This document shows positions 26,910 to 35,186 of a stretch of 64,000 nt of DNA, piece after piece. The DNA is taken from assembly GCF_015244705.1 (NCBI RefSeq), contig NZ_JABCQF010000001.1:434001-498000 (forward strand). The letters run 5' to 3'. This stretch comes from Gluconobacter potus. GTDB lineage: Bacteria; Pseudomonadota; Alphaproteobacteria; Acetobacterales; Acetobacteraceae. Numbering within the stretch: position 1 is the first letter of the stretch; each line of letters opens with the position of its first letter. The position numbers and the translations under genes were made by a program. The notes beneath the pieces are model-generated. The model did not search any database. It was not told the DNA's origin and was given only the letters and a program-made list of their open reading frames with translations.

Positions 26910-29399
26910 TCAGAAGCTGGTGGAGAGCGAGCCCATCATCGAGAAGGGCGGCTGGATGTAATAGGACGGCGCGGAATCCGCCGAGATCTTGTTGCCATAC
27001 ACACCCGTCGTGGCTTTCGCATTTTCCGCGAAGTAATAGACGCCACCCAGCTTGTACTGGCCGGTCAGGTTGGTGAAGTTCAGCTTGAAGACCGGGGCCT
27101 GCGCGATGAAGAACTTCGGCAGGTGATACCCCAGAGACAGCGAGTCCGAGAAATAGGACGGCATCGTCTGGTCGTTCATGAACGTCGAATACTGCTTGTC
27201 CGTGTAGCGGATGCTGGCATTCAGGAAGAACGGGCCTTCCGTATAGGTCAGGCCGATGCTGCCCATGAATTTCGGCGTCATGATCGGCGTCTTGCCGCGC
27301 GTCTTCAGATAGTCGATCGACCCGTTATCGGCTGCAATCGGCAGATTGTTGTCCATCGTGGCGTGCAGGTATTCGAACGACAGATACGGCCGGAAGCGAT
27401 GGAACAGCGGCTTGGTGGACAGCATCAGGTCCACGCCGCGGATCGTCTCGCCACCCGTATTGAGCGTCTCGCTGACCGGCACGTCATTGCTGTACGTGTT
27501 GAGCGACAGCAGGCGGTTGGTGACGTTGAAGTTGTAGACGCTGACATCCGCCAGGAAGATGTCACCCGTATAGCGGTATCCCAGCTCTTCCTTGATCGAA
27601 TACTGCGGCTTCGCATTGGCCCCCGAGGTCGTCATGGCACCCGTGCTCGTGCTGTAGCGGGTGATCAGATTGACGGGTGAGGGCGCGCGGAAGTCGCCTT
27701 CGGCATTGATGTAGACCTGATGGTGCGGAGCAAAGTCCCACGACCAGGACATGCGCGGCATCGGGGAGACGAAGGTGTGGTTCGAGCTGCTTGCCGTGCT
27801 GGCCAGGAAGTCCTGACCCCGCAGGGTTTCGGACACGACCTTGATACCGCCCGTCAGCGACATCTTGTGGTTCAGGAAGAACTGCGTGTCTTCCATGAAG
27901 CCGGAATTGAGGCTGTAGGAGCCGACATAGTTGGTCGAATAATAGATGTTGCCGCTCGTGGTGCGGTAATAGGCGGCCGTATCCGTGTCCGAAGGCTGCG
28001 CCCCCGTGACCTGGTTCATGCGCGAGAGAGGCGTCTTGAGGGAATAGGAATTCTCCTCGTGCCAGTAGCCAATCTGGCCGTCATTGTTCTCGCCATGCCA
28101 GTGCAGGCTGGCCACGACGCCGCCCTGCTGGTTCATGGACATGGAATTGGTCGAGACATCGGCGCGCGTGGCCGTGCTGATCTTGCCGTCGCCGTTCAGG
28201 TCAACCTTCTGCAGTGCCGTTCCCGCATAGGTATGGCCTTCCTGCAGACGCGAGGCACTGTTCAGCGTGATGGCCCCGCGCTGGTAATAGGGCGTGATGG
28301 TGACGCTGAAGAGATGGTTCAGCGCGAAGTTCATCGGCAGGGACGCGTAGAACTGGTCCTTGTCCGAGCCATGCACGCCGTAATAGCTGCTGGGGGAGAG
28401 CGGGTTGAAGGTCGCGGTATAGCTGATCGGGGTCGTAACCGGCAGCCCGTTCTTGTCCGCATAGAAATTCGCCATCGTCGGATAGCGGTTCTGGTAATAG
28501 AACGAGTGGTTATAGCCCACGAAGAGGTCGATCGAGCTGCGCTCGCCGATCTTCTTGGTCATCCGGAAATCCATGTGCTTGCGCTCGCTGGTGCCCGAAC
28601 CGCGCCAGGCGTCCGAATGCATGTTCGAGAACGAGGCATAGCTCGTGATGCCGGAGTGGCCGATCTCGCCGCTGTCCAGCCGGATGAACTCGCGCGACGT
28701 GTTGAAGGAGCCGTAGCTTCCTGAGATGAAACCGCCGAATTTCTGCGATGGCGCGCGGGTGGTGATGCTCAGCGCACCGGCCGCGGCGGACGTCAGCGGA
28801 TCTTCGACCGAGATCGAGCCCGGCGTCATGGATTCCGAGGCGATGTTGTTGCTGTCGATATAGTTCTGGATGAAGTTCGACGCGGCCGTCGAGGACCCGT
28901 TGGCGATCGGCATGCCGTTGAGCAGGAAACCGATGTCATTGTCATACAGGCCGCGGCTGCTGATGGAGCCGCCTTCGTTTCCGGAAGGATCTGGCGTCGA
29001 AATATTGACGCTGGGCAGGTTCTTGATCAGGTCGAGCGGTGAGCTGGTCGGGCTCTGCATCTCGATATAGGCCTGCGTGACCGACTGGACCGAGCGCGCC
29101 GCCGTTTCCGCCCGCATCATGCCGCCACCGGGCGCCTGGCTGCGCTGTCCGAGAACGCTGATCGATTCCTGACTACCTTTCGATTCTGTCGCGGTGGGCG
29201 CGGCGTGATGTGCGGCCTTGCGGGTATGTCTGGTCTTTGTGGTGTCTTCGGCCCAGGCGGCGTTGGCTGCAAGAACGGTTGCGCTGCTGAGGATCGTGGC
29301 AGCCGCCAGAATGGTTTTTCCTCGTCCGGCAAGAAAGGAGAACGCGGGCAGTCGGCAGGGACGCACGGGGTCTGACGGGGCGGGGATTGTGGAAGACAT
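26910..29399 (-). CDS. TonB-dependent outer-membrane receptor
   Basis: An 829-residue receptor. After a long basic N-terminus, the signal core is ILAAATILSSATVLAANAAWA-E near residues 30-51. The plug starts around residue 80 (ISVLGQRSQAPGGG) and contains SPLDLIKNLPSVNIS, SISSRGLYDNDIGFLLNGMPI and PGSISVEDPLTSAAAGALSI. The barrel ends MGSLSTSF with terminal Phe. No Fur box is visible in the preceding bases, which argues for a non-iron or differently regulated substrate. The upstream 175 bases separate it from the leftward MFS gene. A hairpin lies just after the stop. Confidence 0.9.
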   Translation of the reverse strand: MSSTIPAPSDPVRPCRLPAFSFLAGRGKTILAAATILSSATVLAANAAWAEDTTKTRHTRKAAHHAAPTATESKGSQESISVLGQRSQAPGGGMMRAETAARSVQSVTQAYIEMQSPTSSPLDLIKNLPSVNISTPDPSGNEGGSISSRGLYDNDIGFLLNGMPIANGSSTAASNFIQNYIDSNNIASESMTPGSISVEDPLTSAAAGALSITTRAPSQKFGGFISGSYGSFNTSREFIRLDSGEIGHSGITSYASFSNMHSDAWRGSGTSERKHMDFRMTKKIGERSSIDLFVGYNHSFYYQNRYPTMANFYADKNGLPVTTPISYTATFNPLSPSSYYGVHGSDKDQFYASLPMNFALNHLFSVTITPYYQRGAITLNSASRLQEGHTYAGTALQKVDLNGDGKISTATRADVSTNSMSMNQQGGVVASLHWHGENNDGQIGYWHEENSYSLKTPLSRMNQVTGAQPSDTDTAAYYRTTSGNIYYSTNYVGSYSLNSGFMEDTQFFLNHKMSLTGGIKVVSETLRGQDFLASTASSSNHTFVSPMPRMSWSWDFAPHHQVYINAEGDFRAPSPVNLITRYSTSTGAMTTSGANAKPQYSIKEELGYRYTGDIFLADVSVYNFNVTNRLLSLNTYSNDVPVSETLNTGGETIRGVDLMLSTKPLFHRFRPYLSFEYLHATMDNNLPIAADNGSIDYLKTRGKTPIMTPKFMGSIGLTYTEGPFFLNASIRYTDKQYSTFMNDQTMPSYFSDSLSLGYHLPKFFIAQAPVFKLNFTNLTGQYKLGGVYYFAENAKATTGVYGNKISADSAPSYYIQPPFSMMGSLSTSF

Positions 29400-29575
29400 G
29401 TCTGGCGGGATCCTGAAAAAACTAACGCTACGATACCGTTATGAATCTGGGGCTGAAGATAAAGGAGATGATCATAAGAACATTCCGAAGAAATAATTGA
29501 TAGTTTCATAGTCTGTCGTAAAGCAGGGATGTCCATTCCGGCCCGGAAATGTGGATGCACCGGAACATTCCCGGT

Positions 29576-30838
29576 TCAGAGCAGGCGTCTGGCCCCGAAA
29601 ATCGCGCTCGCCGAGATCAGGGCGGTCAGGCCCAGATAGAACGCCGGGGCCTGTTCCGTACCGCTCCAGGACATCAGGGCCGCGTTCGTCAGCGGTGCGA
29701 GACCGCCGAACAGGACGACGCCGAAGGAATAGCCGATCGTCAGGCCACGCCCGCGCAGGCGGTTCGGGAACAGAAGGCCGATGAAGCCGTCCAGAGCCGC
29801 GAAATAGAGCAGCCCGGTGACGTTGAACAGAAGCGGCATGACAAGGATGCTCTCCGGCCATATCGAGACCAGCCGGAACATCGGCCAGGGCAGGCAGAAC
29901 AGCAGGGCGCAGGACAGGAGCATCGGCGTGATGCTGCGGGTCCTGTCGAAATAATCCGCCAGCTTCCAGCGCAGGGGCGTGAACACAAGCTGCCCCCCAT
30001 AAGTCAGCAGCGCCGACGCATAGGCCAGACGGGCCGCGACATGGAAGTGCAGCCGGGCATAATGGGGCATGTAGATGCCCAGATAGGTGATGCCACTTCC
30101 CAGCGCGACGGCGCCCATGACAGCGAGCGTGCGCAGCAGGTTCTCCCGCCTCAGGAACGGGGATGGGACCGTGACTGTCGCAACGGGGGGCGAGGGGCGC
30201 GTCCGGATCAGCCTGAAGCGCAGGACCAGCGCCAGCAGCCCCGCCAGGGCGCCCAGACCGGCTGCGATCCTGAAGCCATAGCTGTCAAAACCCTGCGCGG
30301 GCAGCAGCAGGGTCAGGGTCAGTGTAACGATCGCGGCGGCAAGGGAGGCGACGATCTGCCCGATGGCCTGCCAGCTTGCGGCCCGCGCCTCATGGCCCGG
30401 CGCCTGTTCGATCAGGAAGGACGTGGCACTTCCAAACTCTCCCCCCAGTGAAAACCCGTGCAGCAGGCGCGCCGTGACGATCAGGAGCGGGGCAGCCATG
30501 CCGATGCTCTGATAGCCGGGCGTGAAGGTAATCAGCAGACTGCCGATCGCCATGAGCGCAATGCACAGGATCATCGTGAAGGTCCGGCCCCTGCGATCCG
30601 TACAGATCCCGAGCACAACGGCGCCGACAGGGCGTGCGAGCAGGGTGAAGCCGAAGGTCGCAAGGGTCAGCGCGATCTGGGAAAAGGCCAGTCCGGCAGG
30701 AAAGAAGGTCTGCCCGATGGAGCTTGAGAACGATGCGTAAATAACGAAATCGTAATATTCTATGATGTTGCCGAGAATGGAAGCAATGACAGGCAGCGTC
30801 ATCCTGAAACGCGTGGAAGGCCTGCCATCCGCGTTCAT
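29576..30838 (-). CDS. MFS transporter, metabolite:H+ symporter type
   Basis: A 420-residue carrier with twelve predicted membrane segments. The N-terminus contains ASILGNIIEYYDFVIYASFSSSIGQTFFP, close to the MHS family (ShiA/ProP/KgtP) signature GNxxEWYDF. LLARPVGAVVLGICTDRRGR is the MFS loop motif, and LLHGFSLGGEFGSATSFLIEQ matches GFSxGGExG of that family. MHS members import shikimate, alpha-ketoglutarate, betaine or citrate-like acids. The ATG overlaps the TGA of the upstream LysR gene (ATGA), so the two are translationally coupled and the LysR protein probably controls its own transporter. Confidence 0.87.
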   Translation of the reverse strand: MNADGRPSTRFRMTLPVIASILGNIIEYYDFVIYASFSSSIGQTFFPAGLAFSQIALTLATFGFTLLARPVGAVVLGICTDRRGRTFTMILCIALMAIGSLLITFTPGYQSIGMAAPLLIVTARLLHGFSLGGEFGSATSFLIEQAPGHEARAASWQAIGQIVASLAAAIVTLTLTLLLPAQGFDSYGFRIAAGLGALAGLLALVLRFRLIRTRPSPPVATVTVPSPFLRRENLLRTLAVMGAVALGSGITYLGIYMPHYARLHFHVAARLAYASALLTYGGQLVFTPLRWKLADYFDRTRSITPMLLSCALLFCLPWPMFRLVSIWPESILVMPLLFNVTGLLYFAALDGFIGLLFPNRLRGRGLTIGYSFGVVLFGGLAPLTNAALMSWSGTEQAPAFYLGLTALISASAIFGARRLL

Positions 30839-31806
30839 GATGCTCCGGCTCCACCAGCACCCGCTCCACCCTGTCCTGATCCGCCGTGTCCTGATCCTGT
30901 CGGGCGGTCCCCGAGATTGCGCATGATGAACCGGATGAAGGAATGCAGCGTCGGCGCGCTGTAGCGTTCTTTGTGATAGAGCAGATAGATTGGCCGTGAG
31001 GGCAGCGTGTAATCGGGCAGGAGCGCCTGAAGCGTCCCGGCTTTCAGATCGTCCTGCACCAGATCGGTCGGCAGCATCGCGATGCCCAGCCCGCCCAGAG
31101 CCGCGCGGCGCATGGCCTGCGTGCTGTTGAACAGCCCACGTCGGCGCATTTCCACCGTCACGCGGCCCTTGGGGCTTTCGAAATGCCACTCATGCCGCGC
31201 CCAGTGCCAGGGCGATGAGGACGTATAGGCAAAGGCCAGCGCATCATGCGTCGCAAGCTGTTGCGGAACCAGAAGCTCTTCCCGACGGTCGAGATAGTCC
31301 GGGGACGCACACAGCGTCATGCGGTAATCCGTCAGCCGGCGACACATGAGCGAGGACGGTTCAGGCACGCCCAGGCGGATGGCGATGTCGAACTTCTCAT
31401 GCGTCAGATCCACGCTGCGTTCCGTTAGCACCAGATCAACATCCACGGACGGATTTTCGGCCAGATACCGCGCCAGACAGGGCGTGACGCTCTGGGTACC
31501 GTAAGTGACTGGAGCCGTGACGCGCAGGGTGCCGGAGGGCAGGGTCTGCGCGGCCTGTGCCAGATGTTCGGTTTCATCCAGCAGTTTGAGAATGGACTGG
31601 CATTTCTCGAAATAGACGGCCCCGAACGCCGTGAGGCTCTGCCGGCGCGTGGTACGGCGCAGCAGGCTCGTGCCCAGACGTTCCTCCAGAAGGCGCACGT
31701 AATTGCCCACCATGGTGGGGGAAATACCGCAGCGTTCTCCGGCAGCGGTCATGCTGCCGGTCTCGACGACCGCCATGAAGGTGGTCATGGCCTGAAAAAC
31801 GTTCAT
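30835..31806 (-). CDS. LysR-family transcriptional regulator
   Basis: A 323-residue regulator with an N-terminal winged helix (FQAMTTFMAVVETGSMTAAGERCGISPTMVGNYVRLLEERLG in pieces; residues 3-60) and an inducer-binding domain (LRVTAPVTYGTQSVTPCLARYL). The HTH is slightly atypical (GISPTMVGNYVRLLEE rather than SQPAVSRQIRxLE), as in the small CrgA/YafC-like subgroup. The C-terminus ends in an unusual Gly/Ser/Ala-rich tail (GSGHGGSGQGGAGAG). It forms a coupled pair with the MFS gene downstream (ATGA overlap) and is divergent from the gamma-glutamyltransferase, so either may be its target. Confidence 0.88.
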   Translation of the reverse strand: MNVFQAMTTFMAVVETGSMTAAGERCGISPTMVGNYVRLLEERLGTSLLRRTTRRQSLTAFGAVYFEKCQSILKLLDETEHLAQAAQTLPSGTLRVTAPVTYGTQSVTPCLARYLAENPSVDVDLVLTERSVDLTHEKFDIAIRLGVPEPSSLMCRRLTDYRMTLCASPDYLDRREELLVPQQLATHDALAFAYTSSSPWHWARHEWHFESPKGRVTVEMRRRGLFNSTQAMRRAALGGLGIAMLPTDLVQDDLKAGTLQALLPDYTLPSRPIYLLYHKERYSAPTLHSFIRFIMRNLGDRPTGSGHGGSGQGGAGAGGAGAS

Positions 31807-31922
31807 TGCAAACCGCTGGTTGATAATGTTTCCATCATAGCAGCATTTATCGGGGCGATTGAAGGCCGTAACGATCCTGTTACGATGTTTTCCGTTCCGA
31901 CCATGAAAGTGTGTGCTGCATC

Positions 31923-33716
31923 ATGCATTCCAGAGCATTTCCTGCATCCCGTCCATTGGCTCGCAACCGTCTTTTCAGCCGGCGCCGGGTCAGCCTGTGC
32001 GGAGTGTTCGGCATGATGGGACTGATGCAGACACTGGCGCTGGGCGGATGTGCGCAGACGGATCATGCAGCCGTCAGCACGGCTCCGGTCGCGCAGCCCA
32101 GCACGGCCACGACCTCCATGGCTGCCACAGCCAATCCGCTGGCCTCGCAGGCCGCGATGGATGTGATCCGCCGCGGCGGCAGCGCGGTCGATGCCGCCAT
32201 CGCGGCCCAGATGGTGCTGGCCGTGGTCGAGCCGCAGGCGTCCGGTCTGGGGGGCGGGTCCACGATCCTGTACTGGGACAAGGGCGCCGGAAAGCTCTCG
32301 TTCTATGACGGTTTGGCCGCCGCTCCTGCCATCGTGCCGCAGGATTACGCACATGACGCGGACGGGCACGCCATTCCCCACGCCCTGCTGGAGCGCAGCG
32401 GGCGCGTCGTCGCCGTTCCGGGCACGCTGCGGACGCTGGAGCTTCTGCACAAACGCTACGGCAAGCTCCCCTGGGCCGATCTGTTTCAGGCCGCCATCGC
32501 CACGGCCCGTAATGGCTATGCGATGCCCGGCTATCTGCACCTCGTCCTGACGGAACGCCCGGAACTGGCACAGAAAGCCAGCTTCAAGGCCTATTTCGAC
32601 GCGGACGGTCATCCGCTGCCCAAAGGCACGATCCTGCACAATCCGGCGCTGGCCGGGACGCTGACGCAGGTGGCGAAAAAGGGTGCGGACTATTTCTACG
32701 GCCCCGCTTTCGCTCGGAAGATTTCCGCTGCCGTGGCGACAGGGCCGTATCCGGGCCACATCACACCGAAGGATCTCGCGTCCTACAAGGTCCGTGAGCG
32801 TGCGCCGCTCTGTGTCGAGGCGTTTGGCCGCCGCATCTGCTCCGCTGCCCCGCCGGTCGCAGGTGGGCTGTCCGTGCTCCAGCAGCTTGCGATTCTTGAT
32901 CGTCTGAAGATTGGCCAGTACCGTCCCGGCAGCGTCGAGGCTGCGCATCTTCTGCTCGAAGCCTCGCGTCTGGCAGAGGCCGACCGCCGCAAATACGCTG
33001 CCGACCCCGATTACACGCCCGTTGCAACGGACGAACTGCTGAGCCCGGCCTATCTGGACGCGCGTGCGGCTCTCGTCTCGACGGGAGAAGCCGCAGGACA
33101 GGTCCGTCCGGGCGTGCTGAAAAGCCGTCTGGCCAGTCTTCCGGTGTCCGACGCCATGACAGTGCCCGCTACCACGCATCTGGCCATTCGGGATGCTGCC
33201 GGGGATGCACTATCCTTCACCACGACCATCAATCTCAACTTCGGGGCGGATATCGTCGTGGACGGCGTCGTCCTCAACAACGCGATCACCAATTTCGCGA
33301 CACATCCTGTCGTGGACGGGCAGCCGGTCGCCAATATCGCGGCCCCCGGCAAGCGCCCCATCACGACGATGGCGCCGACGATCGTATTCGGCGCGGATGG
33401 CCAGCCTGAAGTGATCGTGGGCGCTGGCGGTGGCGCGCGGATCATTGATTCCGTGGTGCAGACGCTGGTCGGCCATCTCGCCTGGGGTCAGAACATCCGC
33501 ACGGCCATCGAGCAGCCGCGCATCGGCGCGCAGAACCGCGCGGAAGAGCTGGAACACGGCACATCAGCCGCCGAACTGAAAACCGCGCTTGAGCGCATGG
33601 GCCATCATCCGCATGCTGCCGTGATGAATGCCGCCGTGCAGGCCATCACCATTGGCCCGGACGGGCTGAGTGGCTGGGGTGACCCGCATCGTGACGGCGT
33701 TGCCCTCGGCCAGTAA
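31923..33716 (+). CDS. ggt: Gamma-glutamyltransferase, lipoprotein
   Basis: A 597-residue Ntn-hydrolase. A basic segment (FSRRRVSL) and hydrophobic core lead to a lipobox LALGGC at about residues 37-42, so the protein is probably lipid-anchored in the periplasm or outer membrane. The large subunit has NPLASQAAMDVIRRGGSAVDAA and EPQASGLGGGS. The self-processing site is before Thr417 in PATTHLAIRD, followed by FTTTINLNFGADIVV, and PGKRPITTMAPTIVF completes the small subunit. The enzyme cleaves or transfers the gamma-glutamyl group of glutathione. The start is uncertain (a GTG at 31911 is also in frame). It is followed by a second lipoprotein hydrolase. Confidence 0.88.
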   Translation: MHSRAFPASRPLARNRLFSRRRVSLCGVFGMMGLMQTLALGGCAQTDHAAVSTAPVAQPSTATTSMAATANPLASQAAMDVIRRGGSAVDAAIAAQMVLAVVEPQASGLGGGSTILYWDKGAGKLSFYDGLAAAPAIVPQDYAHDADGHAIPHALLERSGRVVAVPGTLRTLELLHKRYGKLPWADLFQAAIATARNGYAMPGYLHLVLTERPELAQKASFKAYFDADGHPLPKGTILHNPALAGTLTQVAKKGADYFYGPAFARKISAAVATGPYPGHITPKDLASYKVRERAPLCVEAFGRRICSAAPPVAGGLSVLQQLAILDRLKIGQYRPGSVEAAHLLLEASRLAEADRRKYAADPDYTPVATDELLSPAYLDARAALVSTGEAAGQVRPGVLKSRLASLPVSDAMTVPATTHLAIRDAAGDALSFTTTINLNFGADIVVDGVVLNNAITNFATHPVVDGQPVANIAAPGKRPITTMAPTIVFGADGQPEVIVGAGGGARIIDSVVQTLVGHLAWGQNIRTAIEQPRIGAQNRAEELEHGTSAAELKTALERMGHHPHAAVMNAAVQAITIGPDGLSGWGDPHRDGVALGQ

Positions 33717-33764
33717 GTCTTTCCTGCCCGCTACAGATCCTTATTCCCGTCGCTGGAGAACATC

Positions 33765-35078
33765 ATGAAGAAGTTTCCCGCCCGTCTTTTCCTGTGTGCC
33801 AGCGCATTTGGAACGCTCGCTGCCTGCGCCACCCCGCAGCCCGCACCGAAACAGCAGGTCGCTGTGGCCGAGCCGGACCGGCCGCACGGCGATGGTGGCG
33901 TCAGCGCCTTCTATCAGCCGCCGGCGCAGCTTCCGGCCGGGCCGGGCAACATGATCCGCACCGAGGAAATTCAGGGCAAGCACCTGCCGGACAATGCCGG
34001 TCTGGCTGTCCGCACGCTTTACACATCCGTCAGCGGTGTCGGCGAGCCCGCGCCTGTAGCCGTCTCCGGGCAGATCATCTTCCCGAAGGGCACACCGCCG
34101 AAGGGTGGCTGGCCGATCGTGGCCTGGGAACATGGCACGACCGGGATTGCCGATATCTGCGCCCCCTCATGGCGCGGCTATTTCTCGCGGGACCGGGCCT
34201 ATCTGGACCGCTGGCTGGCCGCAGGCTTTGCCGTGGTCGCCAGTGACTATCAGGGTCTGGGAACGCCGGGACCGCACCCGTATCTGATGTATCGCCCCGA
34301 AGGCTATAGCGTTCTGAACGGCTTGCGGGCCTCGCTGCAGCAGTACAAGGGCACGCTGCGCAACCAGATTGTCCTTGTCGGGCAGTCGCAGGGCGGTGGT
34401 GCGGCTCTCGGAACCGGCTGGCTCGCTCCGCAATACGCGCCGGACCTGCATGTGCTGGGCACGGTGGCGACGGGCGTCGTGATCGCGTTCCATGTCCCGG
34501 CGAACACGGCCCACCCGCAGATCACGCGTGACAATCCGGAATCCCCGCATATGTCGGCGTCTTACGGCATCCTGACGGTCGAAGGCTCCATGACCAGCCT
34601 GCATCCGGAGGCGGATGTGCGGCAGTTCATGACGGAGAAGGGAAAAGACCTCTCCCATCAGGCCCGTCAGTCCTGCCTGGGCGATCTGTTCAAATACACC
34701 AACGCTCATGACATGACGGAAGAGAACGTCTTCACCGGCGATCGCTCACCGCTGGAACAGGGCTTCGATACGGCCTTCACCATTCCGGACGCGCATCTGA
34801 AAATGCCGGTTTTTGTAGGGACGGGACTTGCGGATGACGAGGCCGGCGTGTCCCAGCAGTATGATGCGGTCGCCGCGATGTGCGATGCCGGAACGCCTGT
34901 GACCTGGAAGCAGTATCCGGGCCTGACCCATAACGGCGCGGTCAATGTCTCCGCCGATGATTCCGTGCCCTTCGCGCTCAGCCTGCTCAAGGGCGTCAAA
35001 CCGCGCGGCAACTGCCGGACCATCAAGCCGATCTCCAAGCTGGAAAAGCCGCTCGCCGGTGTCCGCTGGAACAACTGA
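33765..35078 (+). CDS. Secreted lipase-family alpha/beta hydrolase (lipoprotein)
   Basis: A 437-residue protein starting MKKFPARLFLCASAFGTLAAC, a type II signal with Cys at residue 21. The alpha/beta-hydrolase core shows AWEHGTTGIAD (oxyanion region), AGFAVVASDYQGLGTPG and the nucleophile elbow GQSQGG with Ser208. An Asp in GTGLADDEAG and the His in GLTHNGA are good candidates for the other triad members. The layout is that of the bacterial secretory-lipase (LIP) family, which also includes esterases with unknown substrates. It lies 48 bases after the gamma-glutamyltransferase and is probably co-transcribed. It is closed by a strong terminator. Confidence 0.82.
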   Translation: MKKFPARLFLCASAFGTLAACATPQPAPKQQVAVAEPDRPHGDGGVSAFYQPPAQLPAGPGNMIRTEEIQGKHLPDNAGLAVRTLYTSVSGVGEPAPVAVSGQIIFPKGTPPKGGWPIVAWEHGTTGIADICAPSWRGYFSRDRAYLDRWLAAGFAVVASDYQGLGTPGPHPYLMYRPEGYSVLNGLRASLQQYKGTLRNQIVLVGQSQGGGAALGTGWLAPQYAPDLHVLGTVATGVVIAFHVPANTAHPQITRDNPESPHMSASYGILTVEGSMTSLHPEADVRQFMTEKGKDLSHQARQSCLGDLFKYTNAHDMTEENVFTGDRSPLEQGFDTAFTIPDAHLKMPVFVGTGLADDEAGVSQQYDAVAAMCDAGTPVTWKQYPGLTHNGAVNVSADDSVPFALSLLKGVKPRGNCRTIKPISKLEKPLAGVRWNN

Positions 35079-35102
35079 TCCGGCGCTGTTGCGGCAGGCA
35101 TG

Positions 35103-35141
35103 AAAAAACCCGGGAAAGGCGAGGCCTCTCCCGGGTTTTTT
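35103..35141. terminator. Bidirectional terminator
   Basis: AAAAAACCCGGGA and TCCCGGGTTTTTT arms with an internal GAGGCCTC stem. A/T tracts on both sides let it serve the lipase gene and the convergent Hint-domain gene. Confidence 0.92.
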
Positions 35142-35186
35142 CTGTCCCGCGGTATCCCGTGAAGGAACGCCGCGGAGCCTGAAGGA

